A stretch of 64,000 nt of DNA from Nocardiaceae bacterium (GCA_021372355.1 JAJFUQ010000007.1:40300-104299), one strand, 5' to 3'; positions 43,800 to 54,301 are shown, counted from the stretch's first letter. Notes: generated from the letters alone by a model not told the origin. Numbers and translations: made by a program.

Positions 43800-44332
43800 C
43801 CGACCCTCAGGACGAAGTCACTCTCGAGGAGACCGAAGCCCCAACCGCAGAAGAAGCGGTTGAGGCTTCGGCCCCCGAGGCCGACCTGCTTGCCGAGCGC
43901 ACCGCTGACCTGCAGCGCGTGACGGCGGAGTACGCGAACTATCGGCGTCGCGTCGAGCGAGACCGCCAGGCCGTGGTCGATGCCGCCAAGGCATCGGTCG
44001 TGATGGACCTGCTGGTCGTGCTCGACGACCTCGACCGCGCGCGGACCCACGGCGACCTCGAGACCGGACCGCTGAAGTCCGTCGCGGACAAGCTCGTCGT
44101 GGCGCTGACGAAGGTCGGTCTGCAGTCGTTCGGAACCGAAGGCGACGCCTTCGACCCGGCACTGCACGAAGCGGTCCAGCACGAGGGCGATGGATCGAAC
44201 CCGGTCGTCGGTCTCGTGATGCGTAAGGGCTACCGGCTCGGGGAGCGGGTTCTCCGCCACGCGCTCGTCGGCGTTGTCGACGCCGAACCTGAAGTACCGG
44301 CCGAAGCTGAAGATTCGGCTGACAATAAGTAA
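43796..44332 (+). CDS. grpE: Nucleotide exchange factor GrpE
   Basis: 178 residues. An acidic disordered N terminus ([19 protein letters not shown]) precedes a long coiled helix ([26 protein letters not shown]) and a beta domain with [22 protein letters not shown] and [17 protein letters not shown]. It promotes ADP release from DnaK. GTG start overlaps the dnaK stop (GTGA), so translation is coupled. Confidence 0.97.
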
Positions 44333-44350
44333 GCGAGAGGGGGAAACGCC

Positions 44351-45517
44351 GTGAGCCAGCGCGAATGGATCGAGAAGGACTTTTACGCCGACCTCGGCGT
44401 TTCCTCCGACGCGACGCAGGAAGACATCAAGAAGGCGTACCGCAAGCTCGCCCGCGAGCTGCATCCGGACCGAAACCCGGGTAACTCCCAGGCCGAGGAA
44501 CGATTCAAAGCGGTCAGCGAAGCCAACTCGGTGCTGTCCGACGCGACCAAGCGCAAGGAGTATGACGAGACCCGTCGGCTCTTCAAGTCAGGTGCCTTCG
44601 GTCGCGGTGGCTTTTCCGGCGGCGGATACCCGGGCGCCGGTGGTCAGACCTTCACCTCTGATTTCAACATCGGGGACATCTTCGGTGGTGGCGGTGGAGC
44701 AGATGGCGGCCTCGGGGACATTCTCGGCGGCATCTTCAACCGCGGCGGCCGGTCGTCGCGCCCCAAGCGCGGCGCCGACGTCGAGGCGACCACAACCCTC
44801 GAATTCCGCGATGCCACGCGGGGTGTCAAGATTCCGCTCCGCATGACGAGCCCCTCTGCATGCATCACGTGCCACGGCAGCGGTGCCCAGCCGGGCACCA
44901 GCCCGAAGCAGTGTCCGCAGTGCAAGGGCAGCGGAATCGTGAGCCGGAACCAGGGTGCGTTCGGATTCAGCGAGCCCTGCGACATGTGTCGAGGCAGCGG
45001 TTCGCTCATCGAGAACCCATGCGCGGACTGCGGTGGCAGTGGCGTGCAGAACCGCACGCGCACGATCAACGTCTCGATCCCGCCGGGAGTCAAAGACGGC
45101 CAGCGGATCCGCGTGCCCGCGCAGGGCGAGGCGGGCCTGCGGGGAGCTCCGGCCGGCGACTTGTACGTCACGGTCGCGGTCAAGCCGGACAAGGTGTTCA
45201 CCCGCACGGGCGACGACCTGAACCTGACGGTTCCGGTCAGCATCGGCGAATCGGTCCTCGGCACCACGGTGTCGGTGCCGACACTCGATTCACGGGTCAG
45301 CTTGAAGGTGCCGCCGGGAACCGCGGACGGGCGCAAGCTGCGGATCAAGGGCTACGGCGTCCCGCACAAGGACGGCTCGAGCGGCGACCTGCTGGTCACC
45401 GTCAAGGTCGTTGTGCCGCATGACCTCTCGGGTGACGCGCTCGAGGCGCTCAAGGCCTACGCGGAGGCGGAGAAGGCGTCTGGCTTCGACCCACGTTCAG
45501 GATGGGCAGGTGCGTGA
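44351..45517 (+). CDS. dnaJ: Co-chaperone DnaJ (DnaJ1)
   Basis: 388 residues. The J domain (about 8-75) has the HPD motif in ELHPDRNPG; a Gly-rich linker follows. Four zinc motifs are [24 protein letters not shown] and CADCGGSG, then the C-terminal client-binding domains. It stimulates DnaK ATPase and delivers clients. GTG start with GAGAGGGGGAAA upstream. Confidence 0.97.
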   Translation: MSQREWIEKDFYADLGVSSDATQEDIKKAYRKLARELHPDRNPGNSQAEERFKAVSEANSVLSDATKRKEYDETRRLFKSGAFGRGGFSGGGYPGAGGQTFTSDFNIGDIFGGGGGADGGLGDILGGIFNRGGRSSRPKRGADVEATTTLEFRDATRGVKIPLRMTSPSACITCHGSGAQPGTSPKQCPQCKGSGIVSRNQGAFGFSEPCDMCRGSGSLIENPCADCGGSGVQNRTRTINVSIPPGVKDGQRIRVPAQGEAGLRGAPAGDLYVTVAVKPDKVFTRTGDDLNLTVPVSIGESVLGTTVSVPTLDSRVSLKVPPGTADGRKLRIKGYGVPHKDGSSGDLLVTVKVVVPHDLSGDALEALKAYAEAEKASGFDPRSGWAGA

Positions 45518-45905
45518 TGCCCGATCGTCGCAAGCCCGGCCGACCGAGACTGAGCTTTTCGTCATCTCGGTCGCGGCCGAGCTGGCCGGCATGCACGCGC
45601 AGACGCTGCGGCAGTACGACCGCCTCGGCCTCGTCACGCCGCAGCGCACGAGCGGCGGCGGGCGGCGGTACACGTCGCACGACGTCGACCTCCTGCGTGA
45701 AGTGCAGCGTCTTTCGCATGACGAGGGCGTCAACCTCGCCGGGATCAAGCGGATCATCGAGCTGACGAATCAGGTCGAGGCGCTGCAAGATCGGGTCAAG
45801 GAATTGATGGACGAGCTCGCGCAGGTGCATCGCAGCTACCGGCGCGACCTCGTGCACATTCCACGTAACAATGCGCTCGTCGTCTGGCAGCCTCCGGCGC
45901 GCTGA
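45510..45905 (+). CDS. hspR: Heat-shock repressor HspR (MerR family)
   Basis: 131 residues. The MerR-type winged helix is [45 protein letters not shown]; a coiled dimerisation helix follows ([21 protein letters not shown]). HspR binds HAIR sites with DnaK as co-repressor, closing a feedback loop. I chose GTG 45510, overlapping the end of dnaJ by 8 bases, because homology begins there and the length fits HspR (126 in M. tuberculosis). Confidence 0.96.
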   Translation: MRDARSSQARPTETELFVISVAAELAGMHAQTLRQYDRLGLVTPQRTSGGGRRYTSHDVDLLREVQRLSHDEGVNLAGIKRIIELTNQVEALQDRVKELMDELAQVHRSYRRDLVHIPRNNALVVWQPPAR

Positions 45906-45924
45906 GCCCGCAAAAATTGGCAAA

Positions 45925-45945
45925 CATGAGTGGAACAGACTCAAC
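45925..45945. promoter_or_regulatory. HAIR element at clpB (HspR operator)
   Basis: CATGAGT-N7-ACTCAAC, close to CTTGAGT-N7-ACTCAAG. The N7 spacer contains the GGAACA of the ECF-type promoter. Confidence 0.75.
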
Positions 45946-45957
45946 CTTTGATGCGTT
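45932..45957 (+). promoter_or_regulatory. ECF-sigma (SigH/SigE-like) promoter of clpB
   Basis: GGAACA (45932-45937), 17 bases, GTT (45955-45957): identical core and spacing to the dnaK promoter. Confidence 0.65.
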
Positions 45958-45997
45958 GTATCCATCGACAGATCGTTCACGACCAGTGAGGTGACCT

Positions 45998-48541
45998 TTG
46001 GACACGTTCAACCCCACCACCAAGGCTCAGGCTGCGCTGTCGGCTGCGTTGCAGGCCGCGAGCACGGCTGGCAACCCGGACATTCAGCCCGCCCACCTCC
46101 TGGTGGCGTTGCTCGATCAGTCCGACGGCATCGCCGCGCCGCTCCTGCAGGCCGTCAGGGTGGATCCGGACCGGATTCGGGGCGAGGCGCAGAAGCTCCT
46201 CGACCGGCTCCCGCGGGCCACCGGATCGCACAGTCAGCCGCAGCTTTCGCGCGAGACCCTCAACGCCGTCACCGCGGCGCAGAAGCTCGCAACCGAGCTC
46301 GATGACGAGTACGTCTCGACCGAGCACCTCCTGGTCGGGCTCGCCAAGGGCGACTCCGAAGTGGCCAAATTACTGGCCGGCAGCGGCGCGACGCCGAAAG
46401 CCCTGAAAGAAGCATTCAAAGCAGTACGAGGAAGTTCACGAGTGACCAGCGCAGACCCCGAGGGCACCTACAAGGCGCTCGAAAAGTATTCGACCGATCT
46501 GACCGAGGCTGCCCGGAGCGGCAAACTCGACCCGGTCATCGGCCGCGACACCGAGATTCGTCGCGTCATCCAGGTGCTGAGCCGCAGGACGAAGAACAAC
46601 CACGTTCTCATCGGTGAGCCCGGTGTCGGTAAGACGGCGATCGTCGAGGGTCTCGCGCAGCGGGTCATCGCCGGTGACGTGCCGGAGTCCCTGCGGAACA
46701 AGAAGGTCATCTCGCTCGACCTCGGTTCGATGGTGGCCGGTGCGAAATACCGCGGTGAGTTCGAGGAGCGGCTCAAGGCCGTCCTCGGCGAGATCAAGAA
46801 GAGCGAAGGTGAAGTCATCACCTTCATCGACGAGCTGCATACGATCGTCGGCGCAGGTGCGACCGGTGAGTCCGCAATGGACGCCGGCAACATGATCAAG
46901 CCAATGCTCGCTCGCGGTGAGCTGCGGCTCGTCGGTGCCACCACGCTCGACGAATACCGTCAGCACATCGAAAAGGACGCCGCCCTCGAGCGCCGGTTCC
47001 AGCAGGTTCTCGTCGGTGAGCCGACCGTCGAAGACACGATCGGCATCCTGCGCGGCCTCAAGGAGCGGTACGAGGTGCACCACGGTGTGCGCATCACCGA
47101 CTCCGCGCTGGTGACGGCGGCGACGCTGTCGGACCGGTACATCACCTCGCGGTTCCTGCCGGACAAGGCGATCGACCTCGTCGATGAGGCGGCCTCTCGC
47201 CTCCGAATGGAGATCGACTCGCGGCCTGTCGAGGTCGATGAAGTCGAGCGTTCGGTGCGGCGTCTCGAGATCGAGGAGATGGCCTTGGCGAAGGAGTCGG
47301 ACGAAGGCTCCAAGCAGCGTCTGGCGAAGCTTCGCACGGAGCTCGCCGACCAGAAGGAGAAGCTCAGCCAACTCAATGCCCGGTGGCACAACGAGAAGGG
47401 CGCGATCGACAAGGTCCGGGTTCTCAAGGAACAGCTCGAAGGGCTCAAGGGTGAGTCGGAGCGGGCCGAGCGCGACGGCGATCTCGGTAAGGCCTCCGAA
47501 CTCCGCTACGGCCGAATTCCAAAGCTGGAAAAGGAGCTGAGCGCACTGACGGCCGAGACCAAGCAGGACGTCATGCTCAAGGAGGAGGTCAGCCCCGATG
47601 ATGTGGCCGACGTCGTCGCCGCTTGGACCGGAATTCCGGCCGGCCGTCTGCTCGAGGGCGAGACCGAGAAGTTGCTCCGCATGGAGGATGAACTCGGCAA
47701 GCGGGTCATCGGGCAGAAGAGCGCCATCGAAGCGGTGTCGGACGCTGTCCGGCGGGCTCGTGCGGGTGTCGCCGACCCCAATCGTCCGACGGGCTCGTTC
47801 CTGTTCGTCGGTCCGACCGGTGTCGGTAAGACCGAACTTGCCAAGTCGCTCGCGGACTTCCTGTTCGACGACGACCGCGCGATGGTCCGCATCGACATGA
47901 GCGAGTACAGCGAGAAGCACTCGGTGGCTCGGCTTGTCGGTGCTCCTCCGGGATACGTCGGATACGACCAGGGTGGTCAGCTCACCGAGGCAGTGCGTCG
48001 GCGCCCCTACTCTGTGATCCTCTTCGACGAAGTCGAGAAGGCGCACCCGGACGTGTTCGACATCCTGCTCGCGGTGCTCGACGACGGTCGACTGACCGAC
48101 GGCCAGGGCCGGACCGTGGACTTCCGCAACACGATCCTGATCCTGACGTCGAACCTCGGTGCCGGTGGCGACAAGGACTTCGTGATGGAGGCCGTTCGCC
48201 GCACATTCAAGCCGGAGTTCCTCAACCGGCTCGACGACGTCATCATGTTCAGCCACCTGAGCGAGGACGAACTCGAGCAGATCGTGGACATCCAGATCGC
48301 GCAGCTTGCCAAGCGTCTGCAGGCTCGCCGCCTGTTGCTCGACGTGACGCCGTCGGCTCGCTTCTGGTTGGCGGTTCGCGGATACGACCAGGTCTACGGT
48401 GCGCGTCCGCTTCGCCGGCTGGTGCAGCACGCGATCGGCGACCAGTTGGCGAAGAAGCTGCTCGCCGGTGAGATCCATGACGGTCAGACCGTCAAGGTGA
48501 CGGTGAGCCCGGAGGCCGACGGGCTGGTGCTCGAAGGCTGA
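45998..48541 (+). CDS. clpB: Disaggregase ClpB
   Basis: 847 residues, full length, nearly collinear with M. tuberculosis ClpB. It has an N domain with two Clp repeats ([19 protein letters not shown]...), first AAA domain with [13 protein letters not shown] and a Walker B ending FIDELHT, and a coiled-coil middle domain (about 400-520). The second AAA domain has [16 protein letters not shown], Walker [13 protein letters not shown] and sensor [12 protein letters not shown]. It extracts proteins from aggregates with DnaK-DnaJ-GrpE. TTG start with GAGGTG upstream. It is controlled by its own HAIR box and ECF-type promoter. Confidence 0.98.
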   Translation: MDTFNPTTKAQAALSAALQAASTAGNPDIQPAHLLVALLDQSDGIAAPLLQAVRVDPDRIRGEAQKLLDRLPRATGSHSQPQLSRETLNAVTAAQKLATELDDEYVSTEHLLVGLAKGDSEVAKLLAGSGATPKALKEAFKAVRGSSRVTSADPEGTYKALEKYSTDLTEAARSGKLDPVIGRDTEIRRVIQVLSRRTKNNHVLIGEPGVGKTAIVEGLAQRVIAGDVPESLRNKKVISLDLGSMVAGAKYRGEFEERLKAVLGEIKKSEGEVITFIDELHTIVGAGATGESAMDAGNMIKPMLARGELRLVGATTLDEYRQHIEKDAALERRFQQVLVGEPTVEDTIGILRGLKERYEVHHGVRITDSALVTAATLSDRYITSRFLPDKAIDLVDEAASRLRMEIDSRPVEVDEVERSVRRLEIEEMALAKESDEGSKQRLAKLRTELADQKEKLSQLNARWHNEKGAIDKVRVLKEQLEGLKGESERAERDGDLGKASELRYGRIPKLEKELSALTAETKQDVMLKEEVSPDDVADVVAAWTGIPAGRLLEGETEKLLRMEDELGKRVIGQKSAIEAVSDAVRRARAGVADPNRPTGSFLFVGPTGVGKTELAKSLADFLFDDDRAMVRIDMSEYSEKHSVARLVGAPPGYVGYDQGGQLTEAVRRRPYSVILFDEVEKAHPDVFDILLAVLDDGRLTDGQGRTVDFRNTILILTSNLGAGGDKDFVMEAVRRTFKPEFLNRLDDVIMFSHLSEDELEQIVDIQIAQLAKRLQARRLLLDVTPSARFWLAVRGYDQVYGARPLRRLVQHAIGDQLAKKLLAGEIHDGQTVKVTVSPEADGLVLEG

Positions 48542-48545
48542 CGGC

Positions 48546-49193
48546 TCAGCTGAGGTAGCGACTGGGTGCTTGGGCGTTGTCGTCGAGCACCTGGTCGCGG
48601 AATTCGGGTGTCACGCAGATGGAGTCGCCGTCGAATGCCTGACGCCAGACGTAGCCGTCCTCGCAGGTTTCGGTGCCGTAGGCCACTGCGCGATGGGCAG
48701 TCGGGTCCGCGTTCTGGCCGAGGATCACGGAGCGGAAGTCGGGCGTGACGCACACGGCGTCACCATCGAATCCTTCGCGCCAGACGTAGCCGGTCTCGCA
48801 CGTGAGGCTGTCGGATGAGACGCGGTGGGCGGTGGGATCCGCGTTCTGCTGGAGGACCTGGGCGCGGAAGTCCGGAGTCACGCAGGTCGTGTCCCCTTCG
48901 CGCGTCTCGCGCCAGACGTAGCCGTCCTCGCACGTGTCGGCGCCGTACGCGGGCTTCACCTTGTGTGCGTCCGGGGTGAGGTTCTGCGTCTTGACCGTTT
49001 CGCGCATGTCGGGAGTCACACATACCGCGTCCGATTCGCGGGCCTCGCGCCAGACGTAGCCCTGAATACAGGTGAGGGAGTCGGCGGAGCCGATTGCCGC
49101 AATGCCGAGCAGCCCGAGTGCGGAAGCCGAGGCGAAGCCTGCGGTGGCTGCCATGAGAGTGGCTTTGGCGAAGAAGTTCTTTGACCGCGACAT
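48546..49193 (-). CDS. Secreted protein with four tandem Cys-pair repeats
   Basis: 215 residues. The signal peptide (about 1-37, NFFAKATLMAATAGFASASA) has likely cleavage near IGSADS. The mature protein is almost entirely four repeats of about 42-45 residues, each C-x2-GYVWRE-x3-x-D-xx-CVTP-x-x-R followed by V-x-x-QNADPTAHR. The two cysteines in each repeat are spaced 16 residues apart and probably pair. The repeats are well conserved (GYVWREAREsDAVCVTP, GYVWRETREGDTTCVTP, GYVWREGFDGDAVCVTP, GYVWRQAFDGDSICVTP). AAAGGACC precedes the ATG. Function unknown; convergent with clpB. Confidence 0.85.
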   Translation of the reverse strand: MSRSKNFFAKATLMAATAGFASASALGLLGIAAIGSADSLTCIQGYVWREARESDAVCVTPDMRETVKTQNLTPDAHKVKPAYGADTCEDGYVWRETREGDTTCVTPDFRAQVLQQNADPTAHRVSSDSLTCETGYVWREGFDGDAVCVTPDFRSVILGQNADPTAHRAVAYGTETCEDGYVWRQAFDGDSICVTPEFRDQVLDDNAQAPSRYLS

Positions 49194-49410
49194 GACGCAG
49201 GTCCTTTCAAAAGGGCTGGTGGTAATGCGTTACGCCCTTAATGCTGCCCCTCGGAAAAGGCCCGCGTTAGGCCCCCAAGGGGTGGTCTTGGGGACCCCTG
49301 CGACGGCTATCAGCTGCCGCCGCCCGACGGTTCGGTGCTCCACCGGCGTTGTCATCGAAATACTGAGGTGAGGTCGTCGGTAGAGCACCGAATCGTTTTA
49401 TCGCGAGCCC

Positions 49411-51228
49411 CTACCAGCTGCCGCCGCCTCCACCGCCGCCGCCACCACCGACGCTGCCTCCTCCACCACCACCGCTGCTCGAACTCGACGGCGCGGTGCT
49501 CGCGGACCGAGCCGCGCTCGCGAAGGTGCTCATGTAGGCGATGTCCGAGACGCCGGACGTGCTGGCCGGGATCTGCGCCGACTTCACGAGGCGGTCCCAG
49601 TTCTCGACTTCATCGAGCGCGATGGCCCACGCGGTGTAGAGCCGGAGCTGGTCTCGCTCCGCGGCTTCCACGACGTGCCGGGTCTCGGATATCTGGAAGA
49701 AGCGGCGGAACCCTTCGGTGAGCTGCCGCTGCGAGAACCCCTTGGGGGTGCGAACGTCGAGCTCGCCGCGATTCGCGATCGCCGCGAGAGCCGCGCCGAA
49801 GGCGAGGCCCAGGACAGCGCCGATGGCGCCGATGACCAGGGAACTCGATCGGAACAGGTTGATCGCCGCCAGCGCGCTCAGGACGACAACCGGAAGAGCG
49901 ACCCACGTGATGAGCGTGGATCTCCGTTTCGCGGTCTTGGCGGCGTCCGCATCCCACAGTCCGCTCGTCTTCTTGAAGTTCTCGAGGTCGCCGGCGATCT
50001 GTTGCCAGCCTGCGGCGAACTCCTTGTCGTACGACGACAAGTCGATCGTGTGCCGACCCGTGAACATCGTGTGGAGTGGGGCCGGGGCCTGTGCCCACCG
50101 ATCGTCCTTCGCGGTCCACCGAAGCGCCTTGCCGCCGTTTTCGATCGCCAGCCAGCCGGTCAATGAATAGTCCATGAGCCATGCGATCCGGTGCGAATCG
50201 GTGACCTTCTCGCGCAGCACGACACCGCCCTGTGCCGGGGTCAGATCACGCGGCGGAACGAATTGGATGGTCACCTGTTCCTCGGCGAGCTTGTCGTCGA
50301 TGCGTCGCGTCTCCAGACCCGGACCGCCGAACACGGAATCCACCGCACCACCACCACCGTGCCAGGCCCAGTCGCGCCCGAGCCATCGCGAGTACGCGGT
50401 CACGGGGAGCAAGCCGGCGATGTAGCCGAGCAGTGCGAGCACGGCGAAGGGGATCGCGCTGCGCACGTACCAATCGGAGTCGCCGGGTGCGAGCTGCGGT
50501 TCCGCCGGGAGCGCGGTCGGCGTGCCGGCGCCGGAGGTGTTGGCGTACACCGTGATTCCCTGATGTTCGCCGAGCTTCTTCGCGTCGACCGTGAGAATCC
50601 GGCCCTGCTGGCCGAAGTTCGAGCAAAGGTCGTCCGAACCCGCGTCGCCGCTGACGCACCGCTGGCTGTTCGGGTCGGCGGGCAGTTCGATCCGAGCCAC
50701 CACCTCGTCGATCGGCACGGGCCAGTCGGTGCCCACGATGTCGAGCGCCATCTGCCCCGCGTTGAGTCCCTGGGTCGGCGGGAGCCGGTAGGAGATTTCG
50801 TACTGATGGCGTCCGGTGATCGTGACGTCGGGGGAGCCGATCTTCAGTTCGCCGTGGATGGCGTCGTCGAGATTGAGGTCGTCGGGTGCCGACGCAGAGC
50901 GTACGGTCACGTCGGTGATCGTGGTGGACGGCACCGAGGTTGATCCGCCGGCCGGGTCTTCGGGCTCCGCCTGTCCGATCGTGTAGCCGGGGAAGAAGCG
51001 GAAGATGCCGTGCTTCGAGTGGGCACCGAAGTCGTAGTCGATTATCTCCCGCACGTGCGTCGAGCCGTCGGGCTGAACCGCGGCGTCGACCTGATAGCGC
51101 GTGATCCGTTCGCTCGCCCCGGCGATGACGATGACGACGACCAGCACCGCCAGGAGGATCGCGCCGGCCACCGACGCGATGAGGATCCGGCGACGACGGT
51201 TTCGGGTCGTGTTCTTATGCACGGTCAC
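49411..51228 (-). CDS. DUF2207 membrane protein with Gly/Ser tail
   Basis: 605 residues. An N-terminal helix (about 15-37) leads to an extracytoplasmic beta-rich domain (40-250: YQVDAAVQPDGSTHVREIIDYDF, FRFFPG), which is the DUF2207 pattern. A helix follows at about 257-280, then a cytoplasmic region, a helix pair at about 437-490 and a C-terminal cytoplasmic part ending SSSSGGGGGGSVGGGGG. DUF2207 proteins are widespread in actinobacteria, with unknown function. GTG start (a second GTG two codons in is possible). Confidence 0.88.
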   Translation of the reverse strand: MTVHKNTTRNRRRRILIASVAGAILLAVLVVVIVIAGASERITRYQVDAAVQPDGSTHVREIIDYDFGAHSKHGIFRFFPGYTIGQAEPEDPAGGSTSVPSTTITDVTVRSASAPDDLNLDDAIHGELKIGSPDVTITGRHQYEISYRLPPTQGLNAGQMALDIVGTDWPVPIDEVVARIELPADPNSQRCVSGDAGSDDLCSNFGQQGRILTVDAKKLGEHQGITVYANTSGAGTPTALPAEPQLAPGDSDWYVRSAIPFAVLALLGYIAGLLPVTAYSRWLGRDWAWHGGGGAVDSVFGGPGLETRRIDDKLAEEQVTIQFVPPRDLTPAQGGVVLREKVTDSHRIAWLMDYSLTGWLAIENGGKALRWTAKDDRWAQAPAPLHTMFTGRHTIDLSSYDKEFAAGWQQIAGDLENFKKTSGLWDADAAKTAKRRSTLITWVALPVVVLSALAAINLFRSSSLVIGAIGAVLGLAFGAALAAIANRGELDVRTPKGFSQRQLTEGFRRFFQISETRHVVEAAERDQLRLYTAWAIALDEVENWDRLVKSAQIPASTSGVSDIAYMSTFASAARSASTAPSSSSSGGGGGGSVGGGGGGGGGGSW

Positions 51229-51430
51229 CGCCGGTTTTCATGAATAGAGCGTAGGTACACCGGGTTTCAGGGGGAACCCCTTAGGGACAATTCACCCAAA
51301 CCGCATCGGGCAGGTGTCATGCTCAGATCAAGCTCACAGCGGGGTCGCGGGGTGTTGCCTGGCCGGGTCGATAGGTTGCCGCTGACGAGCTAGCGGCCCG
51401 GTCGAGGGCTGGCGATCGGAGGTGCCGGCA

Positions 51431-52441
51431 ATGGTGATTCGCGAGCGCCTGCTGCGGGCCGATGCACAGTCGGTGCCGCCGACGGTGTCGCAGGTCCAAG
51501 GGCCGTCCAAGAGCGCGGAACATCCACGAGTGCGGCGCTCGGTGCGGTACGCGGTCATGCTCGGGTACGTCATCGCCCTGACCGCCACGATCGCCGCCAA
51601 AGGCATTCCGCTCGACCGCGTCTACCAGGCCAGTTGGTTGGTCGCCGGCATCGTTGCCTTCCGTATCGATCGATTGTGGCGACACCACGTGCGGGTGCTT
51701 CTCGACTGGACGCCGTTGATCGTTGCCCTGCTGGTGTACGACATGAGTCGGGGAATCGCCGACCGGCTCGGCATGCCCATCCGCGTCAGCGAACCCGTGG
51801 ACATCGAGCGCTGGATATTTCACGGCACGGTGCCGACCGTGTGGCTCCAACAGCACCTGATCCCGGCTTCCGGCCATCTGCCGTGGTGGACCGTTCTGAC
51901 CGGCATCGTGTATTCGACGCACTTGACGGTGCCGTGGATTCTCGCGGCTGTTCTGTACGTCCGGTCGCGGGCGGAATGGTCGCGCTACATGCGCCGGGTT
52001 GTCGTCCTGTCGTATGTCGGTCTGGCGTTCTTCATCCTGCTGCCCGCGGCGCCGCCCTGGTACGCGGCAACGCACGGCGCGATCGTGGAACCGGTGCGCC
52101 GAGCGGCGGGTTTCGGGTTCGGGTTCGTCTCGCTCGACACCAGCACGGTGTTCTTGCATTCGCTGAGCAACGAGGTCGCTGCGATGCCGTCGCTGCATGC
52201 GGCATTTACGATTTTGGTCGCCGCCGCCCTGTGGCCCTATGCCCGCTGGCGCCTGGCGCGGTTCGCGCTGGTGCTCTACCCGATCGCGATGGCGTTCACG
52301 CTGGTCTACGGCGGTGAGCACTACGTGATCGATGTGCTGGCGGGGTGGGGGTGCGCGATCGGCACGATCTTGGTCTGTCGGCGCTGGGATCGTTCAGAAC
52401 CTGAGCCTGCCTCGCCCGACTTCATGGTTACGGTTCCGTAG
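51431..52441 (+). CDS. PAP2-superfamily membrane phosphatase/transferase (Aur1-like)
   Basis: 336 residues, about six helices. PAP2 catalytic segments are MPSLHAAFTILVA (central His) and GGEHYVIDVLAGW (second His and Asp), as in the inositol phosphorylceramide synthase-like PAP2_3 group. The substrate is probably a phospholipid or polyprenyl-phosphate. I chose ATG 51431 because GGAGG ends 8 bases upstream; GTG 51422 is in frame but overlaps that site. The glycosyltransferase gene follows after 16 bases. Confidence 0.85.
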   Translation: MVIRERLLRADAQSVPPTVSQVQGPSKSAEHPRVRRSVRYAVMLGYVIALTATIAAKGIPLDRVYQASWLVAGIVAFRIDRLWRHHVRVLLDWTPLIVALLVYDMSRGIADRLGMPIRVSEPVDIERWIFHGTVPTVWLQQHLIPASGHLPWWTVLTGIVYSTHLTVPWILAAVLYVRSRAEWSRYMRRVVVLSYVGLAFFILLPAAPPWYAATHGAIVEPVRRAAGFGFGFVSLDTSTVFLHSLSNEVAAMPSLHAAFTILVAAALWPYARWRLARFALVLYPIAMAFTLVYGGEHYVIDVLAGWGCAIGTILVCRRWDRSEPEPASPDFMVTVP

Positions 52442-52445
52442 CCGC

Positions 52446-52451
52446 TAGGCT
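52446..52451 (+). promoter_or_regulatory. -10 element of the glycosyltransferase gene
   Basis: TAGGCT, 6 bases before ATG 52458; leaderless start likely despite the close upstream gene. Confidence 0.35.
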
Positions 52452-52457
52452 GTCGGC

Positions 52458-54224
52458 ATGATCGACGGGGCCCTGATCGACCGCCCGCTGATCGATACCG
52501 TCGTGATCCCGTGCTTCAATCCGCCGCGGGAGACGATCGATCTGGTGGCGCAACTGGCCGACCACATCAACAGCGTCATCGTGATCGACGACGCCAGCGA
52601 CATGATTTCGCCGAGCTACTACCGACCTCTGGGTTCACTCGACAACGTGGTGGTCGTTCGGAAGACGGTCAATCGCGGTGTCGCGCACAGTCTGAACATC
52701 GGCTTCACCATGGCGATGACCGCCGGTTCGAAGTACGTGCTGACGCTCGATCAGGACGCGGACGTCCCGAGCGACTTCCTGGCTGGGCTCGGCCGGGCGA
52801 TCTCCGAGCTGGAACGCGACGACATCGAATTCGGCGCGGTCGGGCCGGGTGTCGTGAATGGTTTCGCCTACGCGTACACCAACCGCAACGGCGTCATGGA
52901 GATGCAGGAGATCATGCAGTCCGGTGCGGTGTTCCGTACCGAAGCGCTGCGCATCGCGGGCCTCGCCGACGAGTCGCTGGTGATCGACTCGGTTGACACG
53001 GATCTGTGTCTCAACCTGCGCAAACACGGCTTCGAGGTGTTCGCCGACGGGCGGGTGCACCTGTCGCACCGCATCGGTCGCGGACAGTCGATCAGTCTGC
53101 TGGGCAAGGAAATCTCGGTCACGAATCACAGTTCGCGCCGCCGCTATTACCTGACTCGGAACCGCCTGGTGATGTTCGGCCGCTACGGCATTTCCGAGCG
53201 CACGTGGTTGCTGAGCGGAATCTTCTGGCTGGCTGTGTCGACGTTGCTGGCCGTCACGGTCGAAGAAGGGCGCACCCAGTCATTTCACGAGGTTCGCCGC
53301 GGCATGGTTGACGCGGTGCGTGGCACTCTCGGGCGCCGCGGTGGATCGCTGCCTGGAACGGTGAGTCACCGGCGGTCCGAAGGCGTCGCGGTGGTCGTCG
53401 TCGCGGGTGGCGGTCGGGACCGGGTCGCCCGGCAACTGCAATCGGTGATGAACCAGACGCTGCCTCCGGCGGCAGTCATCATTGTCGATGAACGCAGCGG
53501 CGACGGCGCCAAGCAGTTCGCCGCGGACTACCTCCGCCGCTTTCCGCAGGTCGAATGCTTGTCGATCGATGCGCCCGAGGACACCGCCGGCGTGACGGCA
53601 TCCGGTCTCGCGGCCGGACTCCAGGCGGCGGCGCGGTTCCGTTTCATCGCGATCGCCGAGGTCGGCGAGATCTGGGAACCTGGTCGGCTCGCGCGCCAGC
53701 GTGCCCGCCTGCAGCAATCGGGCGCCGCGCTGACGGTCGCTCCGGGCATCGCGGTGGCCGTCAACGGAGACCCGGTCGGCGAGGAGGTCCGCAACCTCTT
53801 CCCGACGCTCAAGCACTGGAATCTGGCCGGTCCGGTCGAGCGCTTGCACGCGGTCTTGCGCGAACCGGCCCCGGCGCGTGCCGCGGTGATGATGACCAAC
53901 CGCATGGTGCCCTCCGCCCTTCCGATCCCGGCGGGTTGGGAAGCCCATCGTTGGCTCGAACTCGTTGCCGTCGTTCAAGATTCGCTCGACAGCGACGACC
54001 AGTCCGTCATGCGGTACCGCATCTCCCGCGACGCCGGCCCCTCGAAGCGGCGCCTCCGCGAGAAGGTGTCGGCGCCGGTGAACAGTGCGTTGAAACTGCG
54101 TGATGTCTCGCGTCGACTTCGGTCGATCGCGACGCACGACGCGATTGAGAAAGAGCTTGCCGCGCACCGGATCGCGCGGACATTTCTGCAGGCCGGGGGC
54201 CGTTCCGACGAGCTCGATTTCTGA
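52458..54224 (+). CDS. Glycosyltransferase with two GT-A domains
   Basis: 588 residues. The first domain (about 12-245) is a GT2 enzyme like rhamnosyltransferases: TVVIPCFNPPRE, VIVIDDASD, NRGVAHSLNIGF, LTLDQDADVP (DxD-type), then DSVDTDLCLNLRKHGFEV. A hydrophobic segment follows (about 252-270, WLLSGIFWLAVSTLLAV). The second region (about 312-500) again has GT2 strand order (VAVVVVAGGGRDRVARQLQSVMNQTLPPAAVIIVDERSGDGA, FIAIAEVGEIWEPGRLARQ) but lacks a clear DxD, so it may be a degenerate binding domain. Acceptor unknown; cell-wall glycan is likely. Confidence 0.85.
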   Translation: MIDGALIDRPLIDTVVIPCFNPPRETIDLVAQLADHINSVIVIDDASDMISPSYYRPLGSLDNVVVVRKTVNRGVAHSLNIGFTMAMTAGSKYVLTLDQDADVPSDFLAGLGRAISELERDDIEFGAVGPGVVNGFAYAYTNRNGVMEMQEIMQSGAVFRTEALRIAGLADESLVIDSVDTDLCLNLRKHGFEVFADGRVHLSHRIGRGQSISLLGKEISVTNHSSRRRYYLTRNRLVMFGRYGISERTWLLSGIFWLAVSTLLAVTVEEGRTQSFHEVRRGMVDAVRGTLGRRGGSLPGTVSHRRSEGVAVVVVAGGGRDRVARQLQSVMNQTLPPAAVIIVDERSGDGAKQFAADYLRRFPQVECLSIDAPEDTAGVTASGLAAGLQAAARFRFIAIAEVGEIWEPGRLARQRARLQQSGAALTVAPGIAVAVNGDPVGEEVRNLFPTLKHWNLAGPVERLHAVLREPAPARAAVMMTNRMVPSALPIPAGWEAHRWLELVAVVQDSLDSDDQSVMRYRISRDAGPSKRRLREKVSAPVNSALKLRDVSRRLRSIATHDAIEKELAAHRIARTFLQAGGRSDELDF

Positions 54225-54288
54225 GGCCGGAAGGTTTCAGGACGATAAACACCCCGCCCGGGGTCAGCATTCACTCAGAAACTGCGCC

Positions 54289-54294
54289 TACCCT
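54289..54294 (+). promoter_or_regulatory. -10 element of the DUF5666-like gene
   Basis: TACCCT, 7 bases before ATG 54302; leaderless start likely. Confidence 0.4.
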
Positions 54295-54301
54295 GGGCTC
54301 T

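Noticed and set aside
46436..48478. A 680-codon open frame on the minus strand opposite clpB
   Set aside because: It mirrors the codon pattern of clpB in high-GC DNA (Arg/Asp/Val/Leu-rich, no domain, no ribosome site). ClpB is certain on the other strand.
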